DNA from: Clostridiales bacterium
Lineage (GTDB): Bacteria > Bacillota > Clostridia > Saccharofermentanales > Saccharofermentanaceae
DNA length: 62,514 nucleotides
Direction of reading: 5' to 3'
NCBI GenBank assembly: GCA_017617525.1
Contig: JAFZWA010000022.1
Location: 1 to 62,514 of the forward strand
Shown here: positions 35,860 through 47,300 of the stretch, in pieces
Layout: each line of letters starts with the position of its first letter
How positions within the stretch are numbered: the stretch's first letter is position 1
Translations under genes and position numbers: made by a program
The notes under the pieces: model-generated
What the model was told of the DNA's origin: nothing
Database searches by the model: none
The model's input: only the letters and a program-made list of their open reading frames with translations

Positions 35860-37395
35860 ATGCGTAAACAATGGTTTCAGTCTTTGTTGATGCGCCGGGC
35901 AGTCATCATTCTGATACTGCTTGTTGAAATTGCGTCCTTCATTTTCCTGATCGTCGCGGGAACCTTGGTATCCGAAGTGGCGGCGATCGTTTTCCGAGTC
36001 ATCTCCGTTATCGTCGCGCTCTACGTTATCAGTAAAAACGACAAGGGCGGATACCGATTGATCTGGGTATTTCTGATCCTGATGTTCCCGATCTTCGGCG
36101 GCGTGCTCTACGTATTTTTGAATTCCCAGATGATCTCGAACCGCTACGCGAAAAACTTAAGTGAGATCGTCAGCTCGACACAGGATCAGCTCGTATTAAG
36201 ACCCGAGCTGAAAGAGGAACTTCGCGAGCAATTCCCCGTATATGTCAAGGGTGTCGATTACTTAGAGAACACCCAGCATTTCCCGGTCTACAAGAACACC
36301 AACACAAAGTATCTTTCACCGGGCGAAGCTTTCTGGCCGGTATTTCTCGAAAAACTCCGTTCCGCGGAAAAGTATATCTTCCTCGAGTACTTTACGATCG
36401 GTGAAGGCAAGTTCTGGGATTCCATCCTGGAGATCTTAAAAGAGAAGGCGGCGTCGGGTGTCCTCGTACGCATCATGTATGATGACATGGGATGCTTCCT
36501 GACACTTCCTACCGACTATCCGGAGTACCTGAAATCACTTGGTATCGAGTGCAGGATCTTCAATCCGTTCCGTCCGTTCTTTACGACCATCCAGAATAAC
36601 CGTGATCACAGAAAGCTCACGTCGATCGACGGTAAGATCGCTTTCTGCGGCGGCTTGAACCTGTCGGATGAATACGTAAACGAGAAGGAAAGATTCGGTT
36701 ACTGGAAAGACTCCGCCGTCATGGTCGAGGGCGAAGCCGCGTGGAGCATTACGTGCTTCTTCCTTCAGATCTGGCATATCAACCAGACCGAGCGCGAAGA
36801 CTTCCGTCAGTACTTCCCGTGGACGAATGAACCATGCCCGATCAAAAATGACGGCTTCGTTCAGCCTTATACGGATGTCCCGCTCGATCATGAACGAGTC
36901 AGCGAAAGCGTCTACATGCACATGATCAATTCCGCGGAGAAATATATCTACATCAGTACACCGTATCTGATCCTCGATGAAGATATGGTCTCCGCGCTCT
37001 GTCTCTCCGCGAAAAGCGGCGTCGATGTGCGTATCGTTACCCCGAGTAAATACGATAAGTGGATGATCCATCAGGCGACTCGCTGCTACTATCGTGACCT
37101 CGTAAAAGCGGGTGTCCGAATCTACGAATATACACCGGGCTTCATGCACAGTAAGACCGTCGTCATCGACGACAAAGCCGCGATCGTCGGCTCCGTGAAC
37201 TGGGATTACAGAAGCCTTTATCTCCACTTCGAAAGCGCTGTCTGGATGTGCGGAACCGACACTGTCCTCGACGTCAAAAACGACCTTCTGAAATCCTTCG
37301 AAGTTTCCGACGAAGTCCTGCGCGAAGAACTCAATTTCCGCCGCGGTTGGAGTCTGTTCAGATTGATCCTTCGATTGATCGCGCCGATCTTCTGA
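35860..37395 (+). CDS. cls: Cardiolipin synthase (phospholipase D superfamily)
   Basis: Joins two phosphatidylglycerols to cardiolipin at the membrane. Two N-terminal helices (about 10-65) form the anchor. The two HxK(x)4D sites are HRKLTSIDGKIAFCGG near residue 248 and HSKTVVIDDKAAIVGS near 428. The length of 511 is family-like. ATG 35860 was chosen over 35833: it is the first ATG in frame and follows GGAAGGAG. It lies head-to-head with the EAL gene and is followed after 147 bases by a PPK2 gene. Cardiolipin and polyphosphate enzymes next to one another may reflect phosphate stress, but no Pho-type site is obvious. Confidence 0.93.
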   Translation: MRKQWFQSLLMRRAVIILILLVEIASFIFLIVAGTLVSEVAAIVFRVISVIVALYVISKNDKGGYRLIWVFLILMFPIFGGVLYVFLNSQMISNRYAKNLSEIVSSTQDQLVLRPELKEELREQFPVYVKGVDYLENTQHFPVYKNTNTKYLSPGEAFWPVFLEKLRSAEKYIFLEYFTIGEGKFWDSILEILKEKAASGVLVRIMYDDMGCFLTLPTDYPEYLKSLGIECRIFNPFRPFFTTIQNNRDHRKLTSIDGKIAFCGGLNLSDEYVNEKERFGYWKDSAVMVEGEAAWSITCFFLQIWHINQTEREDFRQYFPWTNEPCPIKNDGFVQPYTDVPLDHERVSESVYMHMINSAEKYIYISTPYLILDEDMVSALCLSAKSGVDVRIVTPSKYDKWMIHQATRCYYRDLVKAGVRIYEYTPGFMHSKTVVIDDKAAIVGSVNWDYRSLYLHFESAVWMCGTDTVLDVKNDLLKSFEVSDEVLREELNFRRGWSLFRLILRLIAPIF

Positions 37396-37434
37396 TCACA
37401 TTTATATTCTGTTTTTTCGTAAGGATCATTCACC

Positions 37435-37447
37435 TCGCTGGTCCTCG
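37435..37447 (+). repeat. Partial copy of the conserved terminator element
   Basis: TCGCTGGTCCTCG matches 13392-13404 exactly. Only the 5' part is present; the GGGC/GCCC hairpin and outer stem are missing. It lies between cls and pap, where a terminator would be expected, and may be decayed. An extended -10-like TGATAAAAT follows at 37471-37479. Confidence 0.55.
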
Positions 37448-37542
37448 ACGTTTTCGCGCCGTTCCAAACGTGATAAAATGAAGGTACATTTTCTATTCGC
37501 TTGGCATATGCATCCACTCCGTCTGAAGGGAGGATCCTGATT

Positions 37543-39015
37543 ATGTTAAAGAACGCGTACTTAAATGAGAAGCCCGAGAAAGAGATCCTTAAATCTCGCC
37601 TGAAAGAGCAGGAAGATCTGCTCTTTGTAAATCAGAACAAGATCAAAGACAATAAGCTCCCGGTCGTCGTGCTCATCGAAGGCTGGGGAACTGCCGGCAA
37701 GGGTACCTTGATCGGCAATGTCATCAATAATATCGACCCGCGTTTTTATAAAGTCGCCACCTTTGATATGCCTACGGATCTAGAGAAAAGAAAGCCGTTT
37801 CTCTGCCGCTATTTCGAGGCGCTTCCGGAGGCAGGAAAATTCCGTTTTTATAACACCGGCTGGATGAACGAGATCGTCATGCAAAGACTCGACGGAAGCA
37901 TGTCCGATTCACTTTATGAAAAGCGCATCGCGAGCATCCGCCGTTTTGAAAGACAGCTCACCGATAACGGATATCTGGTATTGAAGTTCTTCATGCACAT
38001 CACGGAAGAAGAACAGAAAAAGAGGATCGATAATCTGAAAGATCACATCGACACGAAGTGGCGTGTAAGCGACGGAGATGTATGGCAGAACAAACACTAT
38101 AAAGCTTGTGAGAAGATCTTCGAAAAGTATCTCGAAGATACGAATTCTTCTTCGGCTCCGTGGTATATCGTCGACGCGAAATCCGAGAAGTGGACTGAGC
38201 TTCAGGTCCTCGAGAGAATGAACGAAGGCATCGATATCGCGCTTCAGAATCACTCACTTGCGGTACCTCTTCTGCAGAACACTTTCCCGCTCGTGAAGAT
38301 GCCGAAGCTTGCCGATATTCCTCTTGAGGGAAAAGAACTTTCCGACGAGGAATACAAGGAAAAACTCAACAAACTTCAGGACCGTCTGTCCGAGCTTCAC
38401 AACCGACTTTACAGAAAGCGCGTTCCGCTCATCATCGCATACGAAGGATGGGATGCGGCAGGTAAAGGCGGCAACATCAAACGTATCGCCGAGGCACTCG
38501 ATCCGAGAGGATATGAGGTGCACCCGATCGCAAGTCCGGAACCGCACGAAAAAGCACGTCACTATCTGTGGCGTTTCTGGACACGTCTTCCGAAAGACGG
38601 TCACGTCGCGATCTTCGACCGTACATGGTACGGCCGAGTAATGGTTGAACGTATCGAAGGCTTCTGTTCCGAGAACGACTGGAAGCGCGCTTATAACGAG
38701 ATCAACGAGTTTGAAAAAGAACTCGACGATTGGGGCGCGGTCATCATCAAGTTCTGGGTACAGATCGATAAGGATACCCAGCTCGCGAGATTTACCGACC
38801 GTCAGAATACTCCTGAAAAGCAGTGGAAGATCACGGAAGAAGACTGGCGTAACAGAGAAAAATGGGACGTCTACGAAGACGCCATTAACGAAATGATCCA
38901 GAAGACTTCGACGAAGTTCGCGCCGTGGCATGTGCTCGAATCAGTCGACAAAAAATACGCGCGCATCAAGGCCCTCGAAATCGTCATCAAGGAACTCGAA
39001 AAGAAACTGAAGTGA
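37543..39015 (+). CDS. pap: Polyphosphate:AMP phosphotransferase (two-domain PPK2)
   Basis: Uses polyphosphate to phosphorylate nucleotides. The 490 residues are two tandem PPK2 domains. The first has EGWGTAGKGTLI near residue 47, the second has EGWDAAGKGGNI near 302. Both have Lid-type Arg residues and the second has RTWYGRVMVERIEGF, the strict PPK2 word; in the first it is TGWMNEIVMQRL. The length and arrangement match the Pap class, which makes ADP from AMP. Usually only the second domain is catalytically intact, and the first here lacks the RTWYGR site. ATG 37543 follows AAGGGAGG. Its stop is separated from the convergent gene's stop by a single base. Confidence 0.9.
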   Translation: MLKNAYLNEKPEKEILKSRLKEQEDLLFVNQNKIKDNKLPVVVLIEGWGTAGKGTLIGNVINNIDPRFYKVATFDMPTDLEKRKPFLCRYFEALPEAGKFRFYNTGWMNEIVMQRLDGSMSDSLYEKRIASIRRFERQLTDNGYLVLKFFMHITEEEQKKRIDNLKDHIDTKWRVSDGDVWQNKHYKACEKIFEKYLEDTNSSSAPWYIVDAKSEKWTELQVLERMNEGIDIALQNHSLAVPLLQNTFPLVKMPKLADIPLEGKELSDEEYKEKLNKLQDRLSELHNRLYRKRVPLIIAYEGWDAAGKGGNIKRIAEALDPRGYEVHPIASPEPHEKARHYLWRFWTRLPKDGHVAIFDRTWYGRVMVERIEGFCSENDWKRAYNEINEFEKELDDWGAVIIKFWVQIDKDTQLARFTDRQNTPEKQWKITEEDWRNREKWDVYEDAINEMIQKTSTKFAPWHVLESVDKKYARIKALEIVIKELEKKLK

Positions 39016-39016
39016 T

Positions 39017-40954
39017 TCAGCCGCGTCCTTCTTTGTGCTTCTTTTTTACTTCGTACATCTTCGCGTCCGCGATCTTCAAGTATTCTTCTGAGAACGCACG
39101 GATCGTCGCGGGATTCGTCTCGACATCCTTCGGCGGAACTTTGATGCATACGCCTGTGCTGACGCGGAGAGGGTAGATCTTCTGATCGCGCATCACGCAT
39201 TTCTGGATATAGTCGCACAAAGACTTCACGTAGATCATGGCCTTTTCTTCGGAGTAATCTTTCGCGAGAACGACGAACTCGTCGCCGCCGGTGCGAAGGC
39301 ATACTTCGCCGTTGAGCGCGGCGAGGCGCATGCCGTCCGCGATCGTGCAAAGACTGTAGTCGCCTTCGGCGTGACCGTAGTTATCGTTGACGAGTTTTAA
39401 GTCGTCCATGTCGATCATCATGACACCGATCGGCACACCTTTTTCGAGGCATTCCTTGAAGATATCCGAGAAGAACATCTCATAGCCGTGACGGTTGAAA
39501 AGGTTCGTCAGCATGTCACGGTTATAGAGGTTTTCCATTCTCTGAAGAGACAGATTCAGTTTGTGACGGATCCTCCAGTTTTCAAGCATCGATCCGAGGT
39601 TAACGAGCCAGGACTTCATGAACATCGTTTCGTGTGCTTCATTCTGCGGAGACACGATGAGATAACCCATGTAGTACTGAAGGTGATGGATCGAAAAGAT
39701 ATAGTACGGCTTCGGATCAGCAAGAAGATCCGGAGGGAGGATATCTTTCTTGCGGAAAGTCTCCCGTTTGACGCGCTCGGGTCCGATAAAGCCGGCAACC
39801 ACGGTCATCTCTTCATCTTTTTTTGCGAAGTCCGGTTCGATGATGCGCTGGTCTTCCCAGTGTGGCGCGAGGCACAAAAGCATATCCGTAAAACCGGAGT
39901 CGATCGCGGAAGTATGCGCGATCTCATCGAAGCATTCTTGCATGGTCTGCGCGTTGGATACGCTGAGGATGAGAGAAGTCGTCGCCTGTGCAAGATCTGC
40001 GACACGGTCGAGTCTTCGAACATACGCGCTTCGGATATCGTCGATGTTATAAGTATTCATGGCCTTACATCCGCAGGACTGATTGCACAGAAGTTCGCCC
40101 GGGATAAGAAGATCCTTTCCGAGATCTTCGCCGGCCCACATTTTTGTCAACGCATACATGCCTTCGTAGCCCGCGTCTGTGAAAGGCTGCGAAGCTGTCG
40201 TGATGGACGGATAACCCTGTTTTGCCTCATCGAGTCCGTCGTAACCGGTAACGAGGATGTCTCCCGGAACATCGATGCCGCGCTTATGGCAGGCATCGAC
40301 CAGACCGACGGCCGAATAGTCGTTGGCACAGACGATCGCGTTCGGATATTTCTTTCCGTTCTTTTCACAGTATGGCAGGAAATGATCCAGTGCCGGATCA
40401 CCACAGTCATGCCAGAGAGTTCCGTAGAAGACTTTATTCTCATCGTACTCGATACCGTTATCCTCAAGTGCTTTTCGATAGGCATCGATACGCGGCTGAG
40501 TAAACATTCTTTCCTTAAGTCCCGCGAGGTGACAGATATCTCTGCAGCCGTGGACTTTGATAAGGTGGTCGACGATGTTGTAAAAGGACGCTTTCTCGTT
40601 GGTAACGACGTTGAAGTAACGCTCGTCATAACCGCCCACATTTATGATCGGAATCTTCGCTTCAGAAAGGCGCTTGTCCAGATGCTCGACGCAGTACTCA
40701 TTGTACGCGAGATCGATGCGGATGATACCGTCGAAATCGTCGAGATTCGGCAACTCAAAAGAAACGATGTCGCCCTCGTCGTAGTTCTGATACTGATCGT
40801 AGATCTTATTGCTGAAAGAATCGCTGAAGGAAGCGAAGTAGATGACTTTGATGCCAAGCTCGAGTGCCGCTTTGCTGATGCCTTCCTGGATCGCGTGCGT
40901 CATCGGTTCATAGATGTTCGGTGAAAAAACGGCTACTTTTTTTCTATTATCCAT
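39017..40954 (-). CDS. LacI-type sugar-sensor domain fused to GGDEF domain
   Basis: Predicted cytosolic diguanylate cyclase with a small-molecule sensor. Residues about 1-300 are a periplasmic-binding-protein-like LacI sensor without the DNA-binding helix-turn-helix (KVAVFSPNIYEPMTHAI at the start, HLAGLKERMFTQPRIDAYRKAL in the middle, ILVTGYDGLDEAKQGYPSITT later). A CGCKA cysteine cluster follows. The middle 150 residues are GAF-like in length but unassigned. The C-terminal GGDEF domain has DMLTNLFNRHGYE, MMIDMDDLKLVNDNYGH and the intact TGGDEF active loop. ATG 40954 is chosen because AGGG is seen upstream and the sensor fold starts there; a longer frame to 41044 adds unrelated residues. The c-di-GMP output fits the two EAL proteins. 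The ligand is unknown. Confidence 0.85.
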   Translation of the reverse strand: MDNRKKVAVFSPNIYEPMTHAIQEGISKAALELGIKVIYFASFSDSFSNKIYDQYQNYDEGDIVSFELPNLDDFDGIIRIDLAYNEYCVEHLDKRLSEAKIPIINVGGYDERYFNVVTNEKASFYNIVDHLIKVHGCRDICHLAGLKERMFTQPRIDAYRKALEDNGIEYDENKVFYGTLWHDCGDPALDHFLPYCEKNGKKYPNAIVCANDYSAVGLVDACHKRGIDVPGDILVTGYDGLDEAKQGYPSITTASQPFTDAGYEGMYALTKMWAGEDLGKDLLIPGELLCNQSCGCKAMNTYNIDDIRSAYVRRLDRVADLAQATTSLILSVSNAQTMQECFDEIAHTSAIDSGFTDMLLCLAPHWEDQRIIEPDFAKKDEEMTVVAGFIGPERVKRETFRKKDILPPDLLADPKPYYIFSIHHLQYYMGYLIVSPQNEAHETMFMKSWLVNLGSMLENWRIRHKLNLSLQRMENLYNRDMLTNLFNRHGYEMFFSDIFKECLEKGVPIGVMMIDMDDLKLVNDNYGHAEGDYSLCTIADGMRLAALNGEVCLRTGGDEFVVLAKDYSEEKAMIYVKSLCDYIQKCVMRDQKIYPLRVSTGVCIKVPPKDVETNPATIRAFSEEYLKIADAKMYEVKKKHKEGRG

Positions 40955-41037
40955 AAGCTGTCCCTCAGGTGAATCGTCTCGGAAAATGTGTTTCTTTGTG
41001 GAGTTTGAATCCACGAAATCATGATACTGAAGAAGTG

Positions 41038-41065
41038 TTGCCAAGGTATGAACATTTTATATATA
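41038..41065 (+). promoter_or_regulatory. Possible promoter of the leader frame and the giant gene
   Basis: TTGCCA at 41038-41043 and TATATA at 41060-41065 are 16 bases apart. Weak -10 match. Confidence 0.4.
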
Positions 41066-41108
41066 TGGTTGTAAAGAATAATTGCGAAAAGTATCCGGAG
41101 GTGATAAT

Positions 41109-41156
41109 ATGATGACATTGGGAAGCAAGGTTTTTAAACAAGGGGTACAGGGTTGA
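41109..41156 (+). CDS. Putative 15-residue leader peptide
   Basis: A short frame encoding MMTLGSKVFKQGVQG ends at TGA 41154-41156. It is behind GGAGGTGAT at 41097-41105, which is almost a full match to the 16S tail, with good spacing. It is 217 bases upstream of the giant gene. It may be a leader peptide, a decayed gene start or chance. Confidence 0.4.
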   Translation: MMTLGSKVFKQGVQG

Positions 41157-41285
41157 GTTATATGTTGCAGAACGCGACAATGACTTTCATGTCAGTCAAC
41201 CGATTTTTCAAACGGTCAGATAGGTTGGATTATCCTTTCTGTCGGGCATTTAGTGTGTAAATTACGCGATTGTTTTTCGTCTGTT

Positions 41286-41295
41286 CGAAAAGCAC
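41286..41295 (+). repeat. CGAAAAGCAC word in the leader of the giant gene
   Basis: Reverse form of the GTGCTTTTCG word, preceded by TT, 78 bases before the start at 41374. Confidence 0.55.
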
Positions 41296-41373
41296 TCGCG
41301 TTTTTGTTTTGGAAACAAAGGGAAGACGGAATTTCTGTATCAGCATGTGAAAACAGAATATGGAGGTAGAGGT

Positions 41374-44300
41374 ATGTTTGGTAAGACAAAGAAGACCGCT
41401 TCGAAGATCGCGTCTCTGGTCCTGTCCGTAGCGCTTTTCATTCCGACAATGTACGGAATGACCGTGAACGACTTCGTCCGCGCGGATGATGATTTCGAAA
41501 AGACCATAAGTAATACAAGGTTAGGCGTCGATGAGATGGATGACCCTATGGTCCTGTATGCAGGAGTTGATACGTGGCGTGGAAGCTTCGTATACTTCGG
41601 AAAATACAACGGTCAGCCGATCCGTTTCCGAGTCCTGGATAAGGCTTCCACGAAGTATACGACAGACGGAAGCAAGACGATGTTTCTTGACAGTGACAAA
41701 GTCCTGTACGAAGAGTATTTCAATAATACTCTTTTGCCAACCGATCCAAATGCAAACAAGTGGAGTGAAAGCAATCTTAAGGCATCTCTGAATGGGTCCG
41801 GATTCCTGAATAAGGACGGCGTATTCACACAGGCTGAGAAGGGCGCTATCGCGGAGAGTTATGTTGCCGGATATGCTCTGACCGGAATCAATCAGGAAGC
41901 AATCGACACATTCGGTACTTCTGTAGGACTTAACGGAGAAAAAGTCTTTGCGTTGGATATCACGGATATCCTGAACCACGATTACGGCTACTATGATATG
42001 CGAGACTATGATAGCGTAGATCATGGAAACTATGATAAACAGGCAGCCGCAGATTCTGGTATCCAGAATATGGCATGGTGGTTAAGAAATGAGGGTGTTG
42101 CACCAACGGACTCAGGAATCAAGACCGCCGGCGAGGCGATGTACTACAGTTATACTACCTGGCAGGTCAATGATACCAAAGCCGTTGCACCTGCATTGAA
42201 TATCGATCACGATTCGATCCTTTTCTCGACGGCAACAAGTGGTGTATATGGCTCGCTTGATGTGGAGTATAAACTTACTCTTCTTGACCCTGAGATGATC
42301 GTTTCTGTAACGGAAGGTTCCGTAAGAAAGGATTGGAATAGAATCTCTTTTGAAACTACGCATTCCGGTAAGAACATTACGAACATATCTCGTAGTTCTT
42401 ACTTGATCACGAGCGGAACAATCGGTTCGGCGAATAACAGCATTCTGGATTACGGCGAGGTTCACGGTGGAAACGGTTCTGCCTATTTCGTTTTGCCGAG
42501 CAGTCTCAGTGGAACATGGGGCCAGGATTATCACGTGTACGTTTTTGCTGAGGATCTCAATGGAAAATACGAGTCGGATTACGCAAGTGCCCCGGTTGAA
42601 TTGGCAAATCCGGAAACATCTGGCAGTTTCAGCGGCAAAACCTTAAACAATACGAAGTTGGGCGTTGATGATATTCATGATCCGGCAATACCCGCAAACA
42701 CCAGTACAGCTTGGAACGGAAGTATTGTATATTTCGGAAAGTATGAGGGAAATCCGATCAGATTCCGTGTTCTCGACAAAGCTTCTACTGCCTTTGGTGA
42801 TGACACCACACTTTTCCTTGATAGTGAAGGAGCACTCTTTTCTCACCAGTTCAGTGACAACGGTTCTAATCAGTGGGTAGGAAGTGATATCCGTGCCGCG
42901 CTGAATGGAAATGCGTTCCTTGATAAGTCTGGTGTGTTCACCGTTCAGGAGAAAGATGCGATCTATTCAAGCAATACTTCGACGCATCCACTGACAGGTA
43001 GACAGGATGTGATCACAATGTGTGGTAATGCTGTCGGTCTTGAGAACGATCGGATCTTCCTGTTGGACGTTGAAGACCTTTTGAACGAGAACTACGGATA
43101 TATATTCGATGATTCACCCATATACAGCGGTCATTCAAATGCAGCTAAGTGGGCATATTTCAAAGATGAGATGGCGGTTTGGGCACTGAGAAATGCCGAG
43201 GCAGGTACTGATACAACATCGGCATTTGTTACTCGTATCGGTCAACTGGGCACTATCGGAATCAGCTACATGAGTCCGAGAGATATTGCTCCTGCTCTTA
43301 ATGTTGATCATGATTCCATCCTTTTCTCGACCGCGATCAAGGGTACATATGGTGAACTGGGAACAGCATACAAACTTACGCTTCTCGATCCTGAGATGAT
43401 CGTTTCTGTTCCTGAGGGTTCTGTATCCATGGAAGGAAATCAAGTCAACTTTGGCTATGGACTTTCCGGTCAGAACTTTGCTTTGAGATCTCAGATCTCT
43501 TACATAGTCACAAGTAAAACGCTTGGTTCAGATGGCAACAGCATTCTGGATTACGGCGCGATACATGGTGGGAATTACCAAGGATACTTCACTCTGCCGA
43601 ACACTATCAGCGGAACATGGGGTGAAGATTATCACATCTACATTTTCGCGGAGAAATTCAACGGAACATACGAGTCGGATTACGCAGGCCCTCTGGTAGA
43701 ACTGGTCAAACCGGAATCATCGGTCCCGGTCGTATTTGAAGGAAAGACCGCAAGTAATACGAAAATCGGTGTCGATGATATCAGTGATCCTCGTACTCCG
43801 ACAAGTCCGGATGATGCATGGAATGGATCCTATGTCTATTTCGGAAAGTATTCAGACACATCTGTGAAGTATCGTGTTCTGGACAAGGATTCGACGTTGT
43901 TTTCTGATAAGACGACAGTTTTCCTGGATTGCGATTCGACGCTGTTCGATGCGGACTTTGATTCGTTTGTCAATGCAAACGATCCTGGAAGTAACGTATG
44001 GATCAACAGCGACATTCGAACTGCTCTGAATGGGGATGCATTCCTTGAAAAATCAGGCACATTTACAGCGATGGAAAAATCAGCCATTGTCGCGAGTACG
44101 GTAGCCGGCCATCCGCTGACTTCGGTAAATGCGGATGCTGTTTCGGAATTCGTCAACTATATCGGACTTGAAAACGATAAGATCTTTCTTTTGGACGCTG
44201 AGGATGTTTTAAATCCGGAATACGGCTACTATGATGCCCTTGCAAATGGGCCGTATGGATCTTCTGCTCCTTATCATCCGGCATACAACTGGTATAAATG

Positions 44301-47300
44301 TGAACTCCAATCGCCGTCCGATTTTCATCTCTGGTGGCTGAGATCTCAGGATCACGAATTGGACTCCCAGCACGCAGATTATTTCGCCGGTGTAATCTTT
44401 TACGGAGTAGGCGGAACTCAAGTCAATGAGGCACAGGGAGTCGCTCCCGCTATGAATATTGACAGCGAAAGCATCCTTTTCTCGACCGCGATCAAGGGCA
44501 CATATGGTGAACTGGGAACAGCATACAAACTTACGCTTCTCGATCCTGAGATGATCGTTTCGGTTCCTGAGGGTTCTGTATCAATAGAAGGAAATAAAGT
44601 CAATTTTGGCTATGGACTTTCCGGTCAGAACTTTGCTTTGAGATCTCAGATCTCTTACATAGTCACAAGTAAACCGTTTGGTTCAGATGACAACAGCATT
44701 CTGGATTACGGCGCGACCGCAGGTGGAAATTACAAAGGATACCTTACGCTTTCGGACAGTGTCAGCGGAACATGGGGTGAAGATTATTACATCTACATTT
44801 TCGCGGAGAAATTCAACGGAACATACGAGTCGGATTACGCAGGTCCTCTGGTAGAACTGGTCAAACCGGAATCATCGGTCCCGGTCATATTCGAAGGAAA
44901 AACTGTAAGTAATACGAAACTCGGTGTCGATGAGATCCATGATCCGGCAACACACAATGGCGAAGTAGAGGGCTGGCAGGGCAGTATTGTATACTTCGGT
45001 CAGTATGACGGAAGACCAAACAGATTCCGTGTTCTGGACAAGGATTCTACCGCGTTTGGTGATGACACAACTCTTTTCCTGGACAGTGAACTTGTTCTTT
45101 TCCGACGTTCGTTTAGCAGCAACGGTTCAAATGCATGGGTAGGAAGTGATATCCGTGACGCTCTAAATGGAGATGAGTTCCTTGATAAGGACGGTGTATT
45201 CACAAGACAGGAGAAAAAGGCTATCTATTACAGCAATACTCAGACACATTCGCTGACAGGCTTCGACCAGCGTGTCTCCGATTGGTTTGGCAATGCCGTA
45301 GGCCTTCAGAACGATCAGATATTCCTGTTGGATATTGAGGATCTTCTTAACGAACAATACGGATATGTATCCGACAATTCATTCATGTATGAATGCCGTT
45401 CAAATGCGGCAAAATGGGCGGCCTACGATGATGGATGGACAAGCTGGTGGCTGAGAAGTGCCGAGAAAGATTCAAACACATTAGCCGCATATGTTGTCGA
45501 CAATTATGTAAGTACTATCGGAATCAGCAACATGTATCAGGAAGGCGTGGCTCCGGCACTGAATGTCGATCGCGATTCCATCCTTTTCTCATCCGCGGTC
45601 AAGGGCACGTATGGCGAACTTGATACAGAATACAAACTGACACTAAAGGATTCAGAACTGAAGATGTCGGTCAAAGCCGCGGAAAAGGACGGTTATGGAA
45701 CGAGAACAAAAGTCTCCTATCAGCTTTCCGGAGGATCCGTGACCGATGATACTAAAGTGTCTTATCTGTTCACAAGTAAGCCCATCGGAGAAGCGGGAAA
45801 TTCTATTTTGGCATACGGATCTCTGGTGGATGCGAACGGCAGTTCTGGATATATCCCCGCAATGAAGGGAATTACCGGAACATGGGGACAGAACTATCAT
45901 GTATATGTTTTCGCGGAAAATGTGAACGGAACGTATGAAACTGATTATGCCGGCACTCCGGTTGAGATCAGCGATCGAAGAGATCCGGCTCCGGTTTTCA
46001 GCGGAAAGGATACGCAGAATACAAGACTCGGAACAGGTAAGATGAGTTCTCCTGCGGTTCCTCTTACTCCGAAAGATGCATGGGATGGATCCTATGTCTA
46101 TTTCGGCAAGTATGAGGGAGAGCCGGTCATGTATCGAGTACTGGATCCGGATACCGATATTTTTGGTTCAAAAACTCTTTTCCTGGATTGTGACACAGGC
46201 TTGTACTGGGACTATTTTGATGAAGACAATGAGACCAATACTTGGAACGACAGTGATATTCGTGCAAACCTGAATGGAGATTTGTTCCTGAATAAAGATG
46301 GCGTGTTCACGTACGCAGAGAAAGCTTCGATCGCCGAAAGTGTGATCGACAGTCACCCGTTGACCGGTATCCTGCAGAGCGCGATCAATCTTTATGGAAA
46401 CTATGTAGGTCTTGACGGCGATAAAGTATTTGTTCTGGATGCCGAAGACACCTATAACGGACAGTACGGTTACATTAACGGATATAACGATGTCGGCGGC
46501 TGGTCGAATTGTTGGAAAACCTGCGATGGTGGAAATCCTTATGTGGCTTGCTGGCTGAGAAACGCGGCGGGAATCAGGCCGCTGGAATCTTCTGTTATCT
46601 GGTGTGCAGGAATCATTCCTCAGGATCCCAGAATGGAAGTGTATGCTGACTACGCTGTCTCACCGGCACTGAACGTAAGCCAGGATTCGATCATTTTCTC
46701 GACCGCCGTTGAGGGCTACTATGGTGAGCTCGGATCCGCGTATAAACTGACGATCAAAGATCCAGATATCAACTTGAATGTCAGTAGCCTTTCCGTGAGT
46801 GGAAACACGGTCAGTTTCAGTTATTCTGTGCAAGGCGATCATAAGAATGAGGTCACGCAGATCTCGTATCTGGTCGTAAAGAAAGGCACCGGATACCCGA
46901 AGATCGATACCATTGCTGCGTATGGAGCTGTAACTCTGAGTGGTAATCATGGTGGAGAATTTGAACTCCCGGCGAATCTGACCGGTGCTTTCGGAACGGA
47001 TTATAATGTATATGTTTTGGCAGAAGATATTAACGGAACGTATGAGACGGATTATGCCGGCATGACTGAGCTGATCATCCCGACGGTCGTTTTTGATTTT
47101 ACCAACGGACCGGTCACATGTGACGAGGATCAGATGCTTGCGCTTTCCTATCTGTTTTTTGAGGGATATATCGATACGGAAGATGACATCGAAGACAGTG
47201 ACGTTCCAAACAATATTGATGTCGATAAGGACGGAACCTGGGATTTCACACTCGAAAATTCTGTCCTGACAAAAACAAGCACTTGCAGTATCGAAGCGAG

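Larger units (their letters stand above)
40955..41373. other. 419-base leader region between divergent genes
   Basis: Between the LacI-GGDEF gene and the giant surface gene. It contains a possible promoter (41038-41065), a 15-codon open frame with a near-perfect ribosome site (41109-41156), a weak inverted repeat near 41180-41216, and one CGAAAAGCAC word at 41286-41295. I find no known riboswitch consensus. Confidence 0.55.

Noticed and set aside
39488..40924. A 478-residue forward frame opposite the LacI-GGDEF gene
   Set aside because: No ribosome site and no family words; the reverse gene has intact TGGDEF and sensor motifs.
41160..41373. A c-di-GMP or other riboswitch in the leader of the giant gene
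   Set aside because: The conserved core bases of the known classes are not present; only a weak ACCG/CGGT pairing is seen.
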